16,690 nt of DNA from SKPH01 sp051748565. Its GTDB lineage: Bacteria; Bacillota; Dethiobacteria; DTU022. Where the stretch lies: the NCBI GenBank assembly GCA_051748565.1, contig JBNJHN010000043.1:1-16690 (forward strand). Direction: 5' to 3'. A program made the position numbers and the translations under genes. The notes under the pieces are model-generated. The model saw only the letters and a program-made list of their open reading frames with translations. It had not been told where the DNA came from and made no database searches. Positions 8,295 through 15,214 of this stretch are shown here, one piece after another (the stretch's first letter is position 1; each line of letters starts with the position of its first letter).

Positions 8295-9416
8295 CTAGTA
8301 TTCCGATGCATTGGGATCAAGTTCTGAACAAAGCGCCCATAAACTGCCAGAAACCAGTGAGTGCCCACCGAGAACAACCGGAATAGGGCATTCCAGGGCA
8401 GCCCGGGTGAATTCTCTCAGCCAGGGATGTTCGATTTCCTGCCAAAGGTATAAATCTGAGAGGAAACGATCCCGGTCCGGGGGATTAAATTTATAATGGT
8501 AAATCAGGACCCGACTGTCTATAAAAGCACAACGGGCCACCCGGGACAGATAATTGAAAAACTGATCGAGTCCGGAATGATCGATCAAAAATCCAAGCAA
8601 AGAAACCACTTCCCCGGTATCAATCCTGCCCAGAGATTTCATGCCGCGTTCTTCCGAAAAAACACGCAGACGCAGCTTGAGGACTGCATTCAAACGCCCG
8701 ATAATCGGTGCACCAACCCGACCGATAAGGGCAACATCTTCATATTCGTCACTTAGCACTGACTTGGCCTGTTCCATGATGCTATAGTCAAGATTTAAAC
8801 TATCAATAACTACTTTAGTCCGTGATCCGGCAAATGGCCCTGCACCAAGAACAAGAAGATCTGCGGGGGTGTCTATATCAAACAAAAGGCCAAGGGAATG
8901 AGGCATCAACTCCATTTCCAGGCCAAGTTGGTCACGCAGGGCCAGAGCCAGGCTGTTATCTGTGACGGGCAGTTCAATGCTGTCTAAATTATGCGGCACT
9001 GTGAAGGCAATCATATCAACCGATTGGGTATTATTTGTATAAACAAATCGCTCCCGCTGAAGAAGCCTGCGGCAAATCATATTTAGCTCTTCTAATGTAA
9101 TCAGGGGGCATCCGGCTCCATTCAGGCAAAAAACCCTGGTTAAACCATGTTCACGGATTACTGTTTGTAATTCTTTTCCATAATGAAAATTTTCAGGTGC
9201 TATGGAATTAAGAAATACTTCAGCCCCCAGGCGGGACGCCGGTTCAACCAATTCCGGCCGGTTTGTATGAAGATATATTTTATCGAGCTCAGCGACCCGG
9301 CCCATTTTTTCAAGATTATCAAGCAATGCCGCCTGGCGAACCCGGACCATGTAATCTTCCACCCGGCTATCCGGACTGGAACCTTCAAAAACTACCGCAC
9401 TTACGCTTTCATTCAT
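8295..9416 (-). CDS. Unknown protein with nucleotidyltransferase-like N-terminal half
   Basis: I do not recognise this 373-residue protein as a named enzyme. Residues 1-190 resemble the GT-A nucleotidyltransferase fold of MobA/CofC-type proteins. A hydrophobic strand comes first (SAVVFEG), then DKIYLHTN at 45-52, CLNGAGCPLITLEEL at 97-111 where the family has a GDxPL-type motif, and DIDTPADLLVL at 180-190, typical of the end of that fold. The N-terminal glycine-rich LAAGxSxRxG loop is absent and the metal-binding Asp of the middle motif is not evident, so activity may be lost or changed. Residues 195-373 are a separate helical region with RCAFIDSRVLIYHYKF and VVLGGHSLVSGSLWALC; I know no function for it. 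There is no signal peptide or membrane segment. The ATG lies 14 bases after hpf, with AAGAGG 9 bases upstream, so it is probably co-expressed with hpf. Confidence 0.75.
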   Translation of the reverse strand: MNESVSAVVFEGSSPDSRVEDYMVRVRQAALLDNLEKMGRVAELDKIYLHTNRPELVEPASRLGAEVFLNSIAPENFHYGKELQTVIREHGLTRVFCLNGAGCPLITLEELNMICRRLLQRERFVYTNNTQSVDMIAFTVPHNLDSIELPVTDNSLALALRDQLGLEMELMPHSLGLLFDIDTPADLLVLGAGPFAGSRTKVVIDSLNLDYSIMEQAKSVLSDEYEDVALIGRVGAPIIGRLNAVLKLRLRVFSEERGMKSLGRIDTGEVVSLLGFLIDHSGLDQFFNYLSRVARCAFIDSRVLIYHYKFNPPDRDRFLSDLYLWQEIEHPWLREFTRAALECPIPVVLGGHSLVSGSLWALCSELDPNASEY

Positions 9417-9430
9417 TTATGTGAACCTCT

Positions 9431-9970
9431 TTATTCCGGTTCAATCAGCCCGTAATTACCTTCTTTGCGCCTGTAGACTACATTAACCGTATTGCTTTCA
9501 GCATTGGCAAATACAAAAAAATTATGTCCAAGAAGATCCATCTGGAGAATCGCCTCTTCCACTGTCATCGGCTTAAGCGGGAAGCGCTTGGTTCTTACAA
9601 TCTCCGGCAAATCTTCTTCCATCCGCTCCTCAGCTTCGATAGCGGCATGTTTCTCACTGATTATTCGCATTCCTCTGTGGCGCAGTGATTTATTCATCCG
9701 AGTCTTATACTTTTTAATCTGACGGTCCAGTTTATCAACAACCATATCAATCGAGGCATACATATCGCCTGTTGATTCCTCGCCTCTTAAGATAAGCCCG
9801 TTTAGGTTCAGGGTTACTTCTACAATATGCTCATCACGTATAACACTTAACACTACCTGGACATCGGTAGCATGATCAAAATGCTTATCCAGCTTGCCGA
9901 GTTTTTTATGGGCGTAATCAATTAACGCCGGTGTGGCTTCAATGTTTTTACCACGCACATTAATTTCCAT
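9431..9970 (-). CDS. hpf: Ribosome hibernation promoting factor, long form (HPF)
   Basis: Long-form HPF inactivates and protects ribosomes in stationary phase by pairing 70S particles into 100S dimers. The 179 residues show both parts: an N-terminal S30AE/YfiA domain (1-95, beginning MEINVRGKNIEATPALIDYA) and a C-terminal dimerisation domain (about 125-179) with RFPLKPMTVEEAILQMDLLG and NFFVFANA, linked by a charged stretch. The ATG follows AGGAGG by about 9 bases. A sigma-H-like promoter lies 50 bases upstream, which fits the stress and stationary-phase control known for the B. subtilis homologue yvyD. The unknown gene follows 14 bases downstream. Confidence 0.95.
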   Translation of the reverse strand: MEINVRGKNIEATPALIDYAHKKLGKLDKHFDHATDVQVVLSVIRDEHIVEVTLNLNGLILRGEESTGDMYASIDMVVDKLDRQIKKYKTRMNKSLRHRGMRIISEKHAAIEAEERMEEDLPEIVRTKRFPLKPMTVEEAILQMDLLGHNFFVFANAESNTVNVVYRRKEGNYGLIEPE

Positions 9971-10018
9971 TTCTATAACCTCCTGCTGGTTAGTGTAAAA
10001 CCTATATTACTACAAATA

Positions 10019-10047
10019 GTATTCCCCAGTCCAGCAAAAATTCCTGC
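10019..10047 (-). promoter_or_regulatory. Sigma-H-like promoter for hpf
   Basis: On the minus strand GCAGGAATT (10047-10039) matches the B. subtilis sigma-H -35 consensus RnAGGAWWW at every defined base. After an 11-base spacer comes GGGGAATAC (10027-10019), matching RnnGAATWW except the last base. The implied start site lies about 40 bases before the hpf ATG. The homologue yvyD is known to use sigma-H as well as sigma-B. Assignment here is from pattern only. Confidence 0.55.
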
Positions 10048-10057
10048 CTTTTTTGAA

Positions 10058-10759
10058 TTAGTTAATCCGGGGATTATAGGCAATAACAGCGCCGTGAACT
10101 ATTGATCCGCTGTTTTGCAGGACAGCAGCAGCCTCTTTGATAGTTGAACCGGTAGAATAAATATCATCAATTAACAATACTACAGACCCTTTTGGGGGAG
10201 GCAGTGGACAATTAAAAGCACCGCGGTTATTCTTAAATCTATCACGGCGTGAAAGGGTGGTTTGTGATCTGGTATCTTTACTTTTAAAAAGGATTTTACA
10301 AACCGGCTTTTTAAGAATTTGCCCGGCATGACGGGCTATCAAATCGCTTTGGTTAAAACCCCGTTCTCGTTCGCGGCGCCGGTGCAGGGGTACAGGCACA
10401 ATCAGATCCGGGTAACAATGCTGTTGTGTCAGAATTTCAAGTCCCAACCAGCGGCCGAGAGGACGGGCCAGGAAACGCTGCTTGCGATATTTTAAATTAT
10501 GCAATATAAAGCGCAACTGCTGCTCATAACTGGAAAGAGCAAAGATAGATTGCAGTGGACCGGCAGTCGGACTGCAGGTGCATTCAGATCCCTGCCGGTA
10601 AAACCTTTCACAACCGGAACATAACAGTCCCGCAGGAGAAAAAGCCTTTTCACAATAACTGCAAAGAGGAAGCGCCGCACCCGATGGAAGGATACTTCGA
10701 CAAAAAAGACAACGGTCAGGGTAAATAATATTTATCAGGGGATCAATCCAGCTCAGCAT
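10058..10759 (-). CDS. comFC: ComFC-type phosphoribosyltransferase-like competence protein
   Basis: This is a ComF-family protein of 233 residues, a double zinc-ribbon fused to a phosphoribosyltransferase fold, needed for DNA uptake in competent bacteria and widespread in others. Cysteine pairs lie at C17/C20, C33/C36 and C47/C50, with C60 and C62 following. The family stretches LKYRKQRFLARPLG (89-102) and VPVPLHRRRERERGFNQSDLIA (121-142) are clear, and the PRPP-binding loop is VLLIDDIYSTGST (194-206). Its ATG shares one base with the recD2 stop (TAATG), so the two are translationally coupled. The helicase gene comFA is not adjacent here; recD2 takes that place. Confidence 0.92.
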   Translation of the reverse strand: MLSWIDPLINIIYPDRCLFCRSILPSGAALPLCSYCEKAFSPAGLLCSGCERFYRQGSECTCSPTAGPLQSIFALSSYEQQLRFILHNLKYRKQRFLARPLGRWLGLEILTQQHCYPDLIVPVPLHRRRERERGFNQSDLIARHAGQILKKPVCKILFKSKDTRSQTTLSRRDRFKNNRGAFNCPLPPPKGSVVLLIDDIYSTGSTIKEAAAVLQNSGSIVHGAVIAYNPRIN

Positions 10760-12951
10760 TATTCCCTTTCACCTGCCCGCAGGCGGGCATCGAGAAAACT
10801 GTAGCGCTCTTCGGCCTTATTATTACGTACTGCAATTGCCAGGGCTTTTTTACTGCCGACCAGTACAGCCAGTTTGCGAGCCCTGGTAATTCCGGTATAA
10901 AGCAGGTTTCGCTGTAACAGCATGTAGTGCTGGGTCAAAACCGGCATTACAATTACCGGGTATTCGCTGCCCTGACTTTTGTGGACCGATACGGCGTAAG
11001 ATAGAACCAGCTCATCAAGTTCGGTGAAATCATAAACAACCGGCCTCGGCTGAAGCAAATCACGAAAAGTTACTATCAGCTCTGCTTCTTCCCTGTCGAT
11101 TGCAGTGACCAGACCAATATCACCATTAAAAACTTCTTTTTGGTAATTGTTACGGATCTGCATAACCTTGTCACCAAGGCGGAAGTTTGTCCCTTTGCTC
11201 GCTGCCTCCGTTTTATTTCGGGCCTGGGGGTTTAGAGCCTGCTGCAGAAGCAGGTTAAGACGATCCACCCCGGCAGCTGTCTTGCGCATGGGAGTAAGTA
11301 CCTGAATGTCAAGCAAAGGATCGAAAGGTCCATAGTTGGGCAAACGTTCCCTGCATAGCTGAACAACCAGCTGGGCGGCACACTCCGGATCCTCCTCATG
11401 GATAAAAAAGAAATCCTTTTTCTTTAAATTAAGGTAAGGCATTTCACCCTGGTTAACCCGGTGAGCATTAACAATGATCATGCTTTCCCGGGCCTGTCTG
11501 AAAATATAATTTAGCCGGAAATAAGGGATATTGCCGGAATTTATCAGATCTTTTAGGACATTACCGGCCCCAACTGCGGGCAGCTGATCGACATCTCCGA
11601 CCATGATCAGGCGGCAGCCGGGTGGCAGCGCCTTAAGCAGGTTATACATAAGCATCAGGTCAACCATAGAGGCTTCATCAATTATAACTACCCGGGCATC
11701 AACCGGATTATCCTCATTACGAATAAAACGGAATCCCTCACCTTCGGTATAGCTGTATTCAAGTAACCGATGAATAGTAAAAGCTTCTTCCCCTGTCGCT
11801 TCTGTCACTCTTTTTGCCGCCCGTCCAGTGGGTGCGGCGAGCAGGACTTTTTGTTTAATTAATTGGAAAATGTTAAGCAGGGCTTTAATTGTTGTGGTTT
11901 TCCCGGTACCGGGGCCACCGGTTACGACAAGTACACCGTTTTGAAGAGCTTGCTTCAGGACCTCCAACTGCTCTTCGGTCAGATGTGAGCTATCATTTTT
12001 TATCTTTCCCAGAGCCTGGATTATTTCCAGGTCGGTGTAATGTCTCGCAAGCCTGCGAAGCTGCAGAATCAGCCGGGCGGAACCCTGTTCCGCCTGGTAA
12101 AAAGGAGCATAGTATACTATTTCACCAGATTCCTGTTCTTCACGGAAAAGGCGCTTTTGTTCTACCATCAGGCTAAGCTGTTCTTCCAGAAATACTTCTT
12201 TTAGAACCTCTTCCGACATATCAAGAAGTTCTTTAATACGTTCAAAAAGAACCTCACATGGTAAAAATACATGGCCCTGTTCAGCTGCCCTGCTTAAGGA
12301 GTAAGTGATAGATGCCTGTACACGTTCCGGCGCATCTTCAGGCAGACCCAACTGGCGGGCTATTTTGTCGGCAGTTTTAAAACCAATACCGAATACATCT
12401 TCAGCCATGCGATAAGGATTATCCTGAACCTGCCTGATAGTATCACGTCCGTAACGCCGGAAAAGGCGCATCGCCTGGCCAACACCGACACCGTAACCCT
12501 GCAGGAAAACCAGCATGTCCTGTATATCCTTATACTGACTGTAACTTTTTAATATCCCAGCTGCCTTTTTTGCTCCAATTCCTTCTATTTCCCTGAGGCG
12601 GTGCGGTTCGTTTTCCATAATATCAAGAGCATCAAGACCGAAATGATCAACAATCCGATCGGCAGTAACAGGACCGATTCCTTTAATTAACCCTGAGGAT
12701 AGATAGCGTTTTAATCCTTCTTCAGTCGCCGGAATCTGCCTCTCCCATTGATCAACTGCCAATTGTTTGCCATACCGGTTATGCACCTGCCAATCTCCGC
12801 TGACCTGAAGGTTTTCTCCTTCCTGCATCGGCGGAAAGCTGCCGACTATGGTAACTACCCTGCCGTCGCGACAGCGCAAACTGCCAACCAGGTAAGAGCT
12901 CTCTTCGCTGTAAAACCTTATTTTTTCCAGGGTTCCTTCCAGGTGGTCCAG
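10759..12951 (-). CDS. recD2: RecD2-type DNA helicase (RecD without RecBC)
   Basis: RecD2 is a 5'-3' superfamily 1B DNA helicase that acts in repair without RecBC. From the CTG start the protein has 730 residues. It has an N-terminal OB-like region (EGTLEKIRF to GENLQVSGDW), helix-hairpin-helix repeats (LIKGIGPVTADRI near 90, IEGIGAKKAAGIL near 125), Walker A GGPGTGKTTT (about 345), Walker B VVIIDEAS (about 421), GDVDQLP (452), SVHKSQGSEYP (655) and YTGITRARK (685). The first ATG/GTG/TTG in frame is TTG at 12879, which would cut the conserved N-terminus and has no ribosome site. CTG at 12951 lies 8 bases after GGAGG and restores a normal family N-terminus. The frame is open only to a TAG just upstream of 12984. 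comFC follows at TAATG. Confidence 0.9.
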   Translation of the reverse strand: MDHLEGTLEKIRFYSEESSYLVGSLRCRDGRVVTIVGSFPPMQEGENLQVSGDWQVHNRYGKQLAVDQWERQIPATEEGLKRYLSSGLIKGIGPVTADRIVDHFGLDALDIMENEPHRLREIEGIGAKKAAGILKSYSQYKDIQDMLVFLQGYGVGVGQAMRLFRRYGRDTIRQVQDNPYRMAEDVFGIGFKTADKIARQLGLPEDAPERVQASITYSLSRAAEQGHVFLPCEVLFERIKELLDMSEEVLKEVFLEEQLSLMVEQKRLFREEQESGEIVYYAPFYQAEQGSARLILQLRRLARHYTDLEIIQALGKIKNDSSHLTEEQLEVLKQALQNGVLVVTGGPGTGKTTTIKALLNIFQLIKQKVLLAAPTGRAAKRVTEATGEEAFTIHRLLEYSYTEGEGFRFIRNEDNPVDARVVIIDEASMVDLMLMYNLLKALPPGCRLIMVGDVDQLPAVGAGNVLKDLINSGNIPYFRLNYIFRQARESMIIVNAHRVNQGEMPYLNLKKKDFFFIHEEDPECAAQLVVQLCRERLPNYGPFDPLLDIQVLTPMRKTAAGVDRLNLLLQQALNPQARNKTEAASKGTNFRLGDKVMQIRNNYQKEVFNGDIGLVTAIDREEAELIVTFRDLLQPRPVVYDFTELDELVLSYAVSVHKSQGSEYPVIVMPVLTQHYMLLQRNLLYTGITRARKLAVLVGSKKALAIAVRNNKAEERYSFLDARLRAGERE

Positions 12952-12959
12952 ATAATTGA

Positions 12960-12964
12960 CCTCC
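12960..12964 (-). promoter_or_regulatory. Ribosome binding site that sets the recD2 CTG start
   Basis: GGAGG on the minus strand lies 8 bases before CTG at 12951, in the recD2 frame. No ATG, GTG or TTG occurs in that frame between the upstream TAG and position 12879, so this site argues for a rare CTG start. Confidence 0.6.
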
Positions 12965-12984
12965 GATCCTTTTTCTTCTGCCCA

Positions 12985-12993
12985 ATTCTATCA
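12985..12993 (-). promoter_or_regulatory. Possible extended -10 promoter for recD2
   Basis: TGATAGAAT (12993-12985) is a TGn extended -10, about 20 bases before the GGAGG of recD2. No -35 box is clear. It shares the 12-base word TATGATAGAATT with the secA upstream region. A 5-bp hairpin CCGGG/CCCGG (13002-13015) lies just upstream. Confidence 0.35.
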
Positions 12994-13075
12994 TATATCT
13001 GCCGGGTATTCCCGGTTTAATGCAAATTGGAAGTCCAAAAAAATAATTTAAATAAAAGTTGAAAGCTAAACAGCA

Positions 13076-13111
13076 AATGATCTCCTATCGGTAACAGGAT
13101 AAGAGATCATT
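13076..13111. repeat. Long inverted repeat between metK and recD2
   Basis: The arms AATGATCTCCTATC and GATAAGAGATCATT form a 14-bp stem with one mismatch, a G.T wobble in the minus-strand RNA, around an 8-base loop. No T-run follows on either strand, so it is not a clean terminator. It may be an operator, an mRNA 3'-end stabiliser or a terminator remnant. The rest of the 230-base spacer holds the metK hairpin and the recD2 promoter region, and no gene. Confidence 0.6.
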
Positions 13112-13154
13112 AACAAAGGCAGCATAATTTCCCAAAAATCAGTTCACAGGCTGA

Positions 13155-13182
13155 TTATTTAAATAATGCCAACTGGGCATTA
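13155..13182 (-). terminator. Possible weak terminator of metK
   Basis: TAATGCC (13182-13176, including the metK stop codon) pairs with GGCATTA (13070-side arm at 13170-13164) around CAGTT. TTTAAATAATC follows. The stem is 7 bp and the T-run is weak, so termination may be partial. Confidence 0.4.
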
Positions 13183-14367
13183 GAGAACTTCTTGGAACAG
13201 ATCCACCTTATCCAATTTTTCCCAGGGCAGATCAAGCTCAGGTCGCCCGAAATGTCCATAAGCCGCAACCTGCTGGTAAATCGGACGCTGTAAATTAAGC
13301 TGCTCGATAATCGCAGCCGGCCGCAGATCGAAATGTTTGCAAACCAAATCCTCAATAACATGAACAGGCACTTTCTCAGTGCCAAAAGTTTCCACCATAA
13401 CTGAAACCGGATGGGCAACTCCGATAGCATAAGCTACCTGCAGCTGGCACTTGGAAGCCAAACCGGCAGCAACTAAATTCTTTGCTGCATAACGTGCTGC
13501 ATATGATGCCGAACGATCAACCTTTGTCGGGTCTTTCCCCGAAAAGGCACCTCCGCCATGAGCAGCATAACCTCCGTAAGTATCAACTATTATTTTACGC
13601 CCCGTCAGGCCGGCATCTCCCTGCGGCCCACCAATCACAAAACGACCGGTCGGGTTGATCAAAAAACGAGTCTCCGGCAGGATCAATTCCTGTGGAACAA
13701 TCTTGCGGATAACATGTTCAACAACATCCTGCTCGATTTGCTCCAAAGTTACAGAATCGCTATGTTGGGTTGATACAACAACCGTCTGCAGATGAGATGG
13801 CTTACCATTGCAGTAGGCTAAACTTACCTGGGTCTTGCCATCAGGCCGCAGGTAATTAAGAGTTTTATCTTTTCTTACAGCAGCCAACCTCTGGGCTAAT
13901 TTGTGGGCCAGTGAAATAGGCAGCGGCATGAATTCAGGGGTTTCGTCACAGGCAAACCCAAACATCAATCCCTGGTCACCGGCACCGATTGAATCATAGT
14001 TATCGACTCTCAGGCCGCCCCTGGTTTCGAAAGCCTCGTTTACGCCCCGGGCAATATCGGGAGACTGTTCATCTATTGAGCTTAAGACAGCACAGGTATC
14101 TCCGTCAAATCCATATTTTGCCCTGGTATAGCCGATTTCCTTAACCTTATCTCTTACCAGTTTTGGAATATCAACATAACACTCAGTCGTTATTTCACCG
14201 CAGACCATGACCAAACCTGTAGTAACCATAGTTTCAGCTGCAACACGCCCCTGTGGATCTTCCTTCAAAATTGCATCGAGGATGGTATCAGAGATCTGGT
14301 CTGCCAATTTGTCCGGATGCCCTTCCGTAACTGATTCCGAAGTAAATAGATAGTTATTTTGGTGCAC
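13180..14367 (-). CDS. metK: S-adenosylmethionine synthetase
   Basis: MetK makes S-adenosylmethionine from methionine and ATP. The 395 residues match the family length, with the signatures ESVTEGHPDKLADQISD (11-27), GAGDQG (128-133) and GGGAFSGKDPTKVDRS (271-286), and the family hallmarks TGLVMVCGEI and FVIGGPQGDAGLTGRK. The start codon is GTG at 14367, 7 bases after AGGAGG. It has its own promoter, and a SAM-I riboswitch with terminator in its leader, so the product should shut down its own synthesis. Confidence 0.97.
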   Translation of the reverse strand: MHQNNYLFTSESVTEGHPDKLADQISDTILDAILKEDPQGRVAAETMVTTGLVMVCGEITTECYVDIPKLVRDKVKEIGYTRAKYGFDGDTCAVLSSIDEQSPDIARGVNEAFETRGGLRVDNYDSIGAGDQGLMFGFACDETPEFMPLPISLAHKLAQRLAAVRKDKTLNYLRPDGKTQVSLAYCNGKPSHLQTVVVSTQHSDSVTLEQIEQDVVEHVIRKIVPQELILPETRFLINPTGRFVIGGPQGDAGLTGRKIIVDTYGGYAAHGGGAFSGKDPTKVDRSASYAARYAAKNLVAAGLASKCQLQVAYAIGVAHPVSVMVETFGTEKVPVHVIEDLVCKHFDLRPAAIIEQLNLQRPIYQQVAAYGHFGRPELDLPWEKLDKVDLFQEVL

Positions 14368-14455
14368 TGTTGTTCCTCCTTCTGGATCTGTATTGATAGT
14401 TACTCTTTCATTTGTTGGATAAACCAGAGATTTTCTGAAGCTTACCCTGAAATGT

Positions 14456-14480
14456 AAAAAACCTCTTTACCACAAGAGGC
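14456..14480 (-). terminator. Riboswitch-controlled intrinsic terminator of metK
   Basis: On the minus strand CCTCTT (14479-14474) pairs with AAGAGG (14467-14462) around a 6-base loop and is followed by six T residues (14461-14456). The CCTCT arm can alternatively pair with AGAGG in the 3' side of riboswitch helix P1 (14495-14491), giving an antiterminator when SAM is absent. Confidence 0.85.
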
Positions 14481-14490
14481 CTTTATTGCA

Positions 14491-14600
14491 CCTCTCATCT
14501 CCCGGTTTGGTTTAACCTCACCGCAGCAATTGGCACCGTAATAAAATAATCCGGTTGCCGGGATTCATTGGGGCTGTCCCTCCTCCGCTCTGGATAAGAG
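14491..14600 (-). ncRNA. SAM-I (S-box) riboswitch
   Basis: The metK leader carries the S-box consensus in order on the minus strand: CTCTTATCCAGAGCGG at the 5' side of P1 and J1/2, GGAGGGACAGCCC, ATGAATCCCGGCAACCGG, then GGTGCCAATTGCTGCGG and GATGAGAGG closing P1 (14499-14491). SAM binding should stabilise P1, free the terminator arm and stop transcription; low SAM should allow readthrough into metK. This agrees in order and in the conserved core with the known class. Confidence 0.95.
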
Positions 14601-14623
14601 TAACTATATTTGATTTTAATAAT

Positions 14624-14652
14624 ATTTTACACGAAAAGGGCCGAAAGGTCAA
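14624..14652 (-). promoter_or_regulatory. Sigma-A promoter of metK
   Basis: TTGACC (14652-14647) and TAAAAT (14629-14624) are 17 bases apart, close to the vegetative consensus. The -35 box overlaps the fabZ stop codon. Transcription would start near 14617, just ahead of the riboswitch. Confidence 0.8.
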
Positions 14653-15104
14653 TTTTTCAATTCGCTGCGATCAACAATTGCAAACATTAATTCGCCAGAA
14701 GCAGCCAGTTTGCCTTTTACCCGCGCTTCCGCAACTCCTTTCCCGATATTCCGGCGCATTCCAGTTATTTTGACAGCAAGCTCAAGTTGATCTCCGGGTC
14801 TCACCATCTTCCTGAAGCGAAATTTATTTATACCCATAAATATGGCCAGTTTATTCTTATTTTCAGGCATACAGAGAACAGCAAATCCTCCTACCTGAGC
14901 AAGAGCTTCAACAATCAATACCCCGGGCATAATCGGTTCGCCGGGAAAATGCCCCTGGAAAAAAGGCTCATTAATGGTTACATTCTTGAAGCCTGCCGCT
15001 TTTTCCCCCGGCACCAGCTCAGTTATTCTATCGACGAGCAAAAAGGGGTAACGATGCGGCAGGACCGAAAGTATATTTTTAATATCAAATTGCTCTCCGG
15101 ACAT
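14649..15104 (-). CDS. fabZ: (3R)-hydroxyacyl-ACP dehydratase FabZ
   Basis: FabZ removes water from 3-hydroxyacyl-ACP in the fatty acid elongation cycle, in the cytoplasm as a hot-dog-fold oligomer. The 151-residue product carries LPHRYPFLLVDRI near the N-terminus and the active-site stretch GHFPGEPIMPGVLIVEALAQ, with catalytic H52 and E66. The C-terminal FRFRKMVRPGDQLEL is also typical. I chose ATG 15104 (AAGGGG 10 bases upstream) over an upstream GTG at 15137 that lacks a ribosome site. No other fab genes adjoin it, so it appears detached from the usual fab cluster. Its promoter is uncertain; see 15125-15154. Confidence 0.95.
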   Translation of the reverse strand: MSGEQFDIKNILSVLPHRYPFLLVDRITELVPGEKAAGFKNVTINEPFFQGHFPGEPIMPGVLIVEALAQVGGFAVLCMPENKNKLAIFMGINKFRFRKMVRPGDQLELAVKITGMRRNIGKGVAEARVKGKLAASGELMFAIVDRSELKN

Positions 15105-15124
15105 ATTTAGTAAGCCCCTTTCAA

Positions 15125-15154
15125 AGTATACAACCACCGTCAGGATTTCGTCAT
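15125..15154 (-). promoter_or_regulatory. Weak candidate promoter of fabZ
   Basis: ATGACG (15154-15149) and TATACT (15130-15125) are 18 bases apart. The -10 is good, the -35 poor, and the leader would be very short. A GTCAGG/CCTGAC inverted pair (15139-15144 and 15179-15184) has one arm in the spacer. Confidence 0.25.
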
Positions 15155-15214
15155 AAGATAAGTTAAGATCATACTATGCCTGACAATTTAAACAGGAAAC
15201 TTAAAATTTTTTGA

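Noticed and set aside
9417..9430. Separate promoter for the unknown gene after hpf
   Set aside because: The gap is only 14 bases and holds just the ribosome site; co-transcription with hpf is simpler.
12779..12994. 71-residue ATG-started frame overlapping the recD2 N-terminus
   Set aside because: Arg/Gly-rich composition without recognisable features, no ribosome site, and it overlaps conserved RecD2 sequence in another frame.
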